Position numbers and translations under genes: made by a program
Shown here: one piece after another, positions 61,193-64,000 of the stretch
How positions within the stretch are numbered: position 1 is the first letter of the stretch
How the letters are laid out: every line of letters starts with the position of its first letter
Notes under the pieces: model-generated
The model's database searches: none
What the model was told of the DNA's origin: nothing
The model's input: the letters and a program-made list of their open reading frames with translations, nothing else
Assembly (NCBI RefSeq): GCF_002749615.1
Contig: NZ_CP024201.1
Coordinates: 2,108,001-2,172,000 of the forward strand
Length of the DNA stretch: 64,000 bases
Source of the DNA: Caulobacter mirabilis
GTDB lineage: Bacteria; Pseudomonadota; Alphaproteobacteria; Caulobacterales; Caulobacteraceae
Direction of reading: 5' to 3'

Positions 61193-62215
61193 ATGGCGGA
61201 TCCGCGTTTCTTTCTGAACCTGGGGCCCATCCCGTTGGCGGACCTCGTCGCCCTGGCGGGCGGCGCGCCGCTGGCGGCCGAGCCGGGCGCGATGAAGGTC
61301 GAGGGCGTCGCCCCGCTCGATCGCGCCGGTGCGGCGGATGTCGCCTTCGTGGCCGATCGCAAGCACGTCGAGGCTTTGCGGACCACCGGAGCCGGGGCGG
61401 TCTTCGTCTCGGCGGCCCTGGCCGACCAGGTTCCGGCGACCAGCATCGCCGTCGTCGTCGATCGTCCCCAGGCCGCCTGGGCGCGCGCCGCGGCGGCCCT
61501 GCATCGTCCGCGGATGCACGAGGCGGGCGCGCCGGCGGTGCATCCTTCGGCGGAGTTGGAGGACGGGGTTCTCCTGTCCCCGAACGTGGTCATCGGGGCC
61601 GGCGTGAAGATCGGCCGCGGCACGCGGATCGCGCCGGGCGCGGTGATCGGACCGGGCGTGGCCATCGGCCGGGACTGCGAGATCGGCGCCAACGCCAGCA
61701 TCGGCTTCGCCCTGATCGGCGACCGGGTGCGCCTCTATGCCGGCGCCCGCATCGGCGAGGCCGGCTTCGGCGCGGTGGCCGGGGAGGCCGGGGTGGCCGA
61801 CATTCCGCAACTGGGCCGCGCCATCCTGCAGGACGGCGTCACCATCGGCGCCAACAGCTGCGTCGACCGCGGGGCCTGGGAAGACACCGTGGTCGGCGAG
61901 AACACCAAGATCGACAACCTGGTCCACATCGGACACAACACCCGCGTCGGGCGGAACTGCGTGATGGCCGCCTACACCGGCATCTCGGGCAGCGTGGTCA
62001 TCGGCGACGGCGCCGCCTTCGGCGGACGGGCCGGCGTCGCGGATCACGTGATCATCGGACCGGGCGCCCGGGTCGGGGCCGCCGCCGGCGTGTTCCGCGA
62101 AGTGCCCGCTGGAGAAACCTGGGGCGGCTATCCGGCGCAGCCCATGAAGGCCTGGCTGAGGGAAACCGCCTGGCTTTCGCGCAACGCCCGGCGGGGCAAG
62201 GGGGACAAGGCATGA
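61193..62215 (+). CDS. lpxD: UDP-3-O-acylglucosamine N-acyltransferase
   Basis: Third enzyme of lipid A synthesis, adding the N-linked hydroxyacyl chain. The 340-residue product has an N-terminal uridine-binding domain (ADVAFVADRKHVEAL-like segment near 45-60) and a left-handed beta-helix of hexapeptide repeats (VVIGAGVKIGRGTRIAPGAV and similar), with the catalytic-His region NLVHIGHNTRVGRNCVM. The ATG at 61193 follows GAGGA. It overlaps fabZ by 4 bases (ATGA). Confidence 0.96.
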   Translation: MADPRFFLNLGPIPLADLVALAGGAPLAAEPGAMKVEGVAPLDRAGAADVAFVADRKHVEALRTTGAGAVFVSAALADQVPATSIAVVVDRPQAAWARAAAALHRPRMHEAGAPAVHPSAELEDGVLLSPNVVIGAGVKIGRGTRIAPGAVIGPGVAIGRDCEIGANASIGFALIGDRVRLYAGARIGEAGFGAVAGEAGVADIPQLGRAILQDGVTIGANSCVDRGAWEDTVVGENTKIDNLVHIGHNTRVGRNCVMAAYTGISGSVVIGDGAAFGGRAGVADHVIIGPGARVGAAAGVFREVPAGETWGGYPAQPMKAWLRETAWLSRNARRGKGDKA

Positions 62216-62676
62216 GTGAAGACAACGCCGGCGTCGAGATCGCCTTCGACGAGATCCTGCAGCGGCTGCCGCATCGGTACCCGTTTCTGCTGATCGATCG
62301 CGCCGAGGACTATGTCGAGCACAAGTCGATCGTCGGCATCAAGAACGTCACCTTCAACGAGCCGTTCTTCAACGGGCACTTCCCGGGCAATCCGGTGATG
62401 CCTGGGGTCCTGATCATCGAGGCCATCGCCCAGACCGGCGCGGTGCTGATGTCCAAGACGCTCGAGGTCGACATCGAGCGGACGACGATCTTCTTCATGT
62501 CGGTGGACGGGGCCCGCTTCCGCCAACCGGTGCGGCCGGGCGACACCCTGCGCATGGAGGTCGAGGTGACTCGGGCGCGCGGCGACGTGTTCAAGTTCGT
62601 CGGCAAGGCCCTGGTCCGCGGCAAGGTCGTGGCCGAGTGTGAATTCGCGGCGATGAAGGCGGACAAGCCCCAATGA
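62212..62676 (+). CDS. fabZ: 3-hydroxyacyl-ACP dehydratase FabZ
   Basis: Hotdog-fold dehydratase that dehydrates hydroxyacyl-ACP in fatty acid elongation and competes with LpxA/LpxD for substrate. The 154-residue product has [18 protein letters not shown], then [19 protein letters not shown] with the catalytic His56 and Glu70. It overlaps lpxD and lpxA by 4 bases each, so all three are coupled. Confidence 0.97.
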   Translation: MSEDNAGVEIAFDEILQRLPHRYPFLLIDRAEDYVEHKSIVGIKNVTFNEPFFNGHFPGNPVMPGVLIIEAIAQTGAVLMSKTLEVDIERTTIFFMSVDGARFRQPVRPGDTLRMEVEVTRARGDVFKFVGKALVRGKVVAECEFAAMKADKPQ

Positions 62677-63467
62677 CGACCATCCACCCGACCGCCATCG
62701 TCGATCCGAAGGCGAAGCTGCACGAGACGGTCGAGATCGGCCCCTTCTGCACGGTCGGTCCCGATGTGACCTTGGGCAAGGGCGTGCGGCTGATCTCGCA
62801 TGCGGTGGTCGAGGGGGTGACGGAGGTCGGAGAGGACTGCGTGCTGCATCCCTTCGCCTGCCTCGGCGGTCCGCCCCAGCATCTGGCGCACAAGGGCGAG
62901 CCGACCCGCGTGGTGGTGGGCGCGCGCAACATCTTTCGGGAACACGCCACCGTCCATGCCGGCACCGCCGGCGGACGCGGCGTGACCACCATCGGCGACG
63001 ACGGCCTGTTCATGGTCAGCGTCCACATCGGCCACGACTGCATCATCGGCAGCAAGGTGACGGCCGCGCCCAGCGTGGCGGTCGGCGGCCATGTCACGGT
63101 CTCGGACTTCGTCTTCCTGGGCGGGCTGGCGGCGATCCACCAGTTCACCCGGGTGGGCCGCTACGCCTTCGTGGGCGGCGGCGGCATCGTCACCAAGGAC
63201 GTCATTCCCTACGGCTCCGTCTGGGGCAACCACGCCCATCTGGAAGGCCTCAACCTCATCGGCCTGAAACGTCGCGGCTTCACGCGCGAGCAGATCGCGA
63301 CCCTGCGCGCCGCCTACCGCCTGCTGTTCGCGGACGAAGGCACCTTCCAGGAGCGGATCGAGGACGTCGAAGAGGGCTATTCGAACGTTCCGGAGATCAT
63401 GGAGATCCTGGAGTTCATCCGCGAGGACGCCTCCCGACCGCTCTGCCTGCCGCAGCGCGAGAGCTAG
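62673..63467 (+). CDS. lpxA: UDP-N-acetylglucosamine acyltransferase
   Basis: First enzyme of lipid A synthesis, transferring a hydroxyacyl chain to UDP-GlcNAc. The 264-residue product is a hexapeptide-repeat beta-helix from the N-terminus ([20 protein letters not shown]), with the catalytic His in [13 protein letters not shown] and the [20 protein letters not shown] turn, then a C-terminal helical domain ([20 protein letters not shown]). It overlaps fabZ at ATGA and is followed by lpxI after 2 bases. Confidence 0.97.
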   Translation: MTTIHPTAIVDPKAKLHETVEIGPFCTVGPDVTLGKGVRLISHAVVEGVTEVGEDCVLHPFACLGGPPQHLAHKGEPTRVVVGARNIFREHATVHAGTAGGRGVTTIGDDGLFMVSVHIGHDCIIGSKVTAAPSVAVGGHVTVSDFVFLGGLAAIHQFTRVGRYAFVGGGGIVTKDVIPYGSVWGNHAHLEGLNLIGLKRRGFTREQIATLRAAYRLLFADEGTFQERIEDVEEGYSNVPEIMEILEFIREDASRPLCLPQRES

Positions 63468-63469
63468 CC

Positions 63470-64000
63470 GTGCGCAAGCTGGGCATCATCGCGGGCGGCG
63501 GCGGCCTGCCGGCCGAGATCGCGGCTCGGTGCCGGGCGTCGGGGCGGCCCTATTTCGTCATCCGCCTCAAGGGCTTCGCCGACGAAGGCACGCTGGGACA
63601 TCCCTCGGCCGAGATCGGCATCGCCGAGCTGGGCAAGTGCATCAAGGCGCTGCGTGAAGAGCGCTGCGAGGCGGTCTGTTTCGCGGGCCTGGTCGCGCGG
63701 CCGGACTTCGCCAAGCTCAAGCCGGACCTGCGCGGCCTGGCGGCCCTGCCGGGAGTGATCGCCGCGGCTCGCCAGGGCGACGACGCCCTGCTGCGTCGGC
63801 TGTTGGAGGAGTTCCGCAAGGAGGGCTTCGATATCGAGGGCGCCCACGAGGCCGCCGGTTCGATGACCCTGCCGCTGGGTCTGCTCGGCCGGCATGGGCC
63901 GGCGCCGCAACATCGCGAGGACATCGATCGCGCCCTGACCGTCGCCCGGGCCTCCGGACGTCTGGACGTGGGGCAGGGGGCGGTGGTCTGCAACGGTCTG
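63470..64000 (+). CDS. lpxI: UDP-2,3-diacylglucosamine diphosphatase LpxI (partial, cut by window end)
   Basis: Hydrolyses UDP-2,3-diacylglucosamine to lipid X; this metal-dependent form, distinct from LpxH, was first described in Caulobacter. The 177 residues visible start at GTG 63470 with a Gly-rich KLGIIAGGGGLPAEIA, then GIAELGKCIKALREERCEAV, and later VARPDFAKLKPDL and DDALLRRLLEEFRKEGF. The frame is open to position 64000, so the C-terminus is missing from the window. It lies 2 bases after lpxA in the same operon. Confidence 0.93.
   Translation, partial: MRKLGIIAGGGGLPAEIAARCRASGRPYFVIRLKGFADEGTLGHPSAEIGIAELGKCIKALREERCEAVCFAGLVARPDFAKLKPDLRGLAALPGVIAAARQGDDALLRRLLEEFRKEGFDIEGAHEAAGSMTLPLGLLGRHGPAPQHREDIDRALTVARASGRLDVGQGAVVCNGL

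Overview
The window is high-GC, gene-dense DNA from an alphaproteobacterium, most likely Caulobacter or a close relative in Caulobacteraceae. Reasons from the sequence: lpxI is used in lipid A synthesis, a double cold-shock-domain cspD-type gene is followed by a DUF192 lipoprotein, and the block rpsB-tsf-pyrH-frr-uppS-cdsA-dxr-rseP-bamA-skp-lpxD-fabZ-lpxA-lpxI has the order I recall from Caulobacter crescentus. Nearly all genes are ordinary chromosomal housekeeping genes. I see no IS element, CRISPR array, replication origin or intact prophage. The left edge falls just before rplM and the right edge cuts lpxI.

Layout. 0-2.5 kb: rplM-rpsI with a good terminator, then argC and a GNAT gene. 2.7-7.1 kb (minus): an unrecognised 583-residue protein, a GNAT gene and a class I PHA synthase. 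7.1-13.2 kb: a lipoprotein, a class I aminotransferase, hom, glpX and recJ. 13.2-15.3 kb: two identical tRNA-Glu genes with separate promoters, then cspD, a DUF192 lipoprotein and a thioesterase. 15.3-24.7 kb (minus): a complete potassium-uptake operon, kdpF-A-B-C-D-E, with two further miniproteins (27 and 28 residues), followed by a Tat-exported M23-type protein. 24.9-29.2 kb: a small membrane protein, tRNA-Pro, an NDUFS4-like gene, tRNA-Arg, two paralogous secreted four-cysteine proteins and an orphan phage-tailspike-like beta-helix protein; this is the most accessory-looking part. 29.2-37 kb: sulfur metabolism (metC, cysK-sseA), an orphan amino-acid binding lipoprotein, a PPOX flavoprotein, cfa and phrB. 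37.2-40.9 kb: hldE-hldD (ADP-heptose) and a DUF3089 protein whose nucleophile appears lost, bracketed by two copies of an inverted-repeat element. 41-48.4 kb: a DUF6285 gene with a phosphotransferase gene, recG, sdhE and mfd. 48.4-50.4 kb: two unrecognised exported proteins. 50.4-64 kb: the translation and envelope block.

How the genes work together. rpsB, tsf and frr serve translation; pyrH makes UDP. uppS, cdsA and dxr supply undecaprenyl, CDP-diacylglycerol and isoprenoid precursors. rseP, bamA and skp handle envelope proteolysis and outer-membrane protein assembly. lpxD, fabZ, lpxA and lpxI make lipid A, and hldE/hldD supply the core heptose. Intergenic spaces carry several families of palindromic repeats. 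One family twice ends at a Shine-Dalgarno-like GCGGAG just before a start codon (argC, hom). The best candidates for new biology are the extra kdp miniproteins and the 11-bp-phased direct repeat upstream of them, the orphan tailspike, the 583-residue unknown protein and the DUF3089 pseudoenzyme. All assignments were made by reading the sequence; no database search was run.
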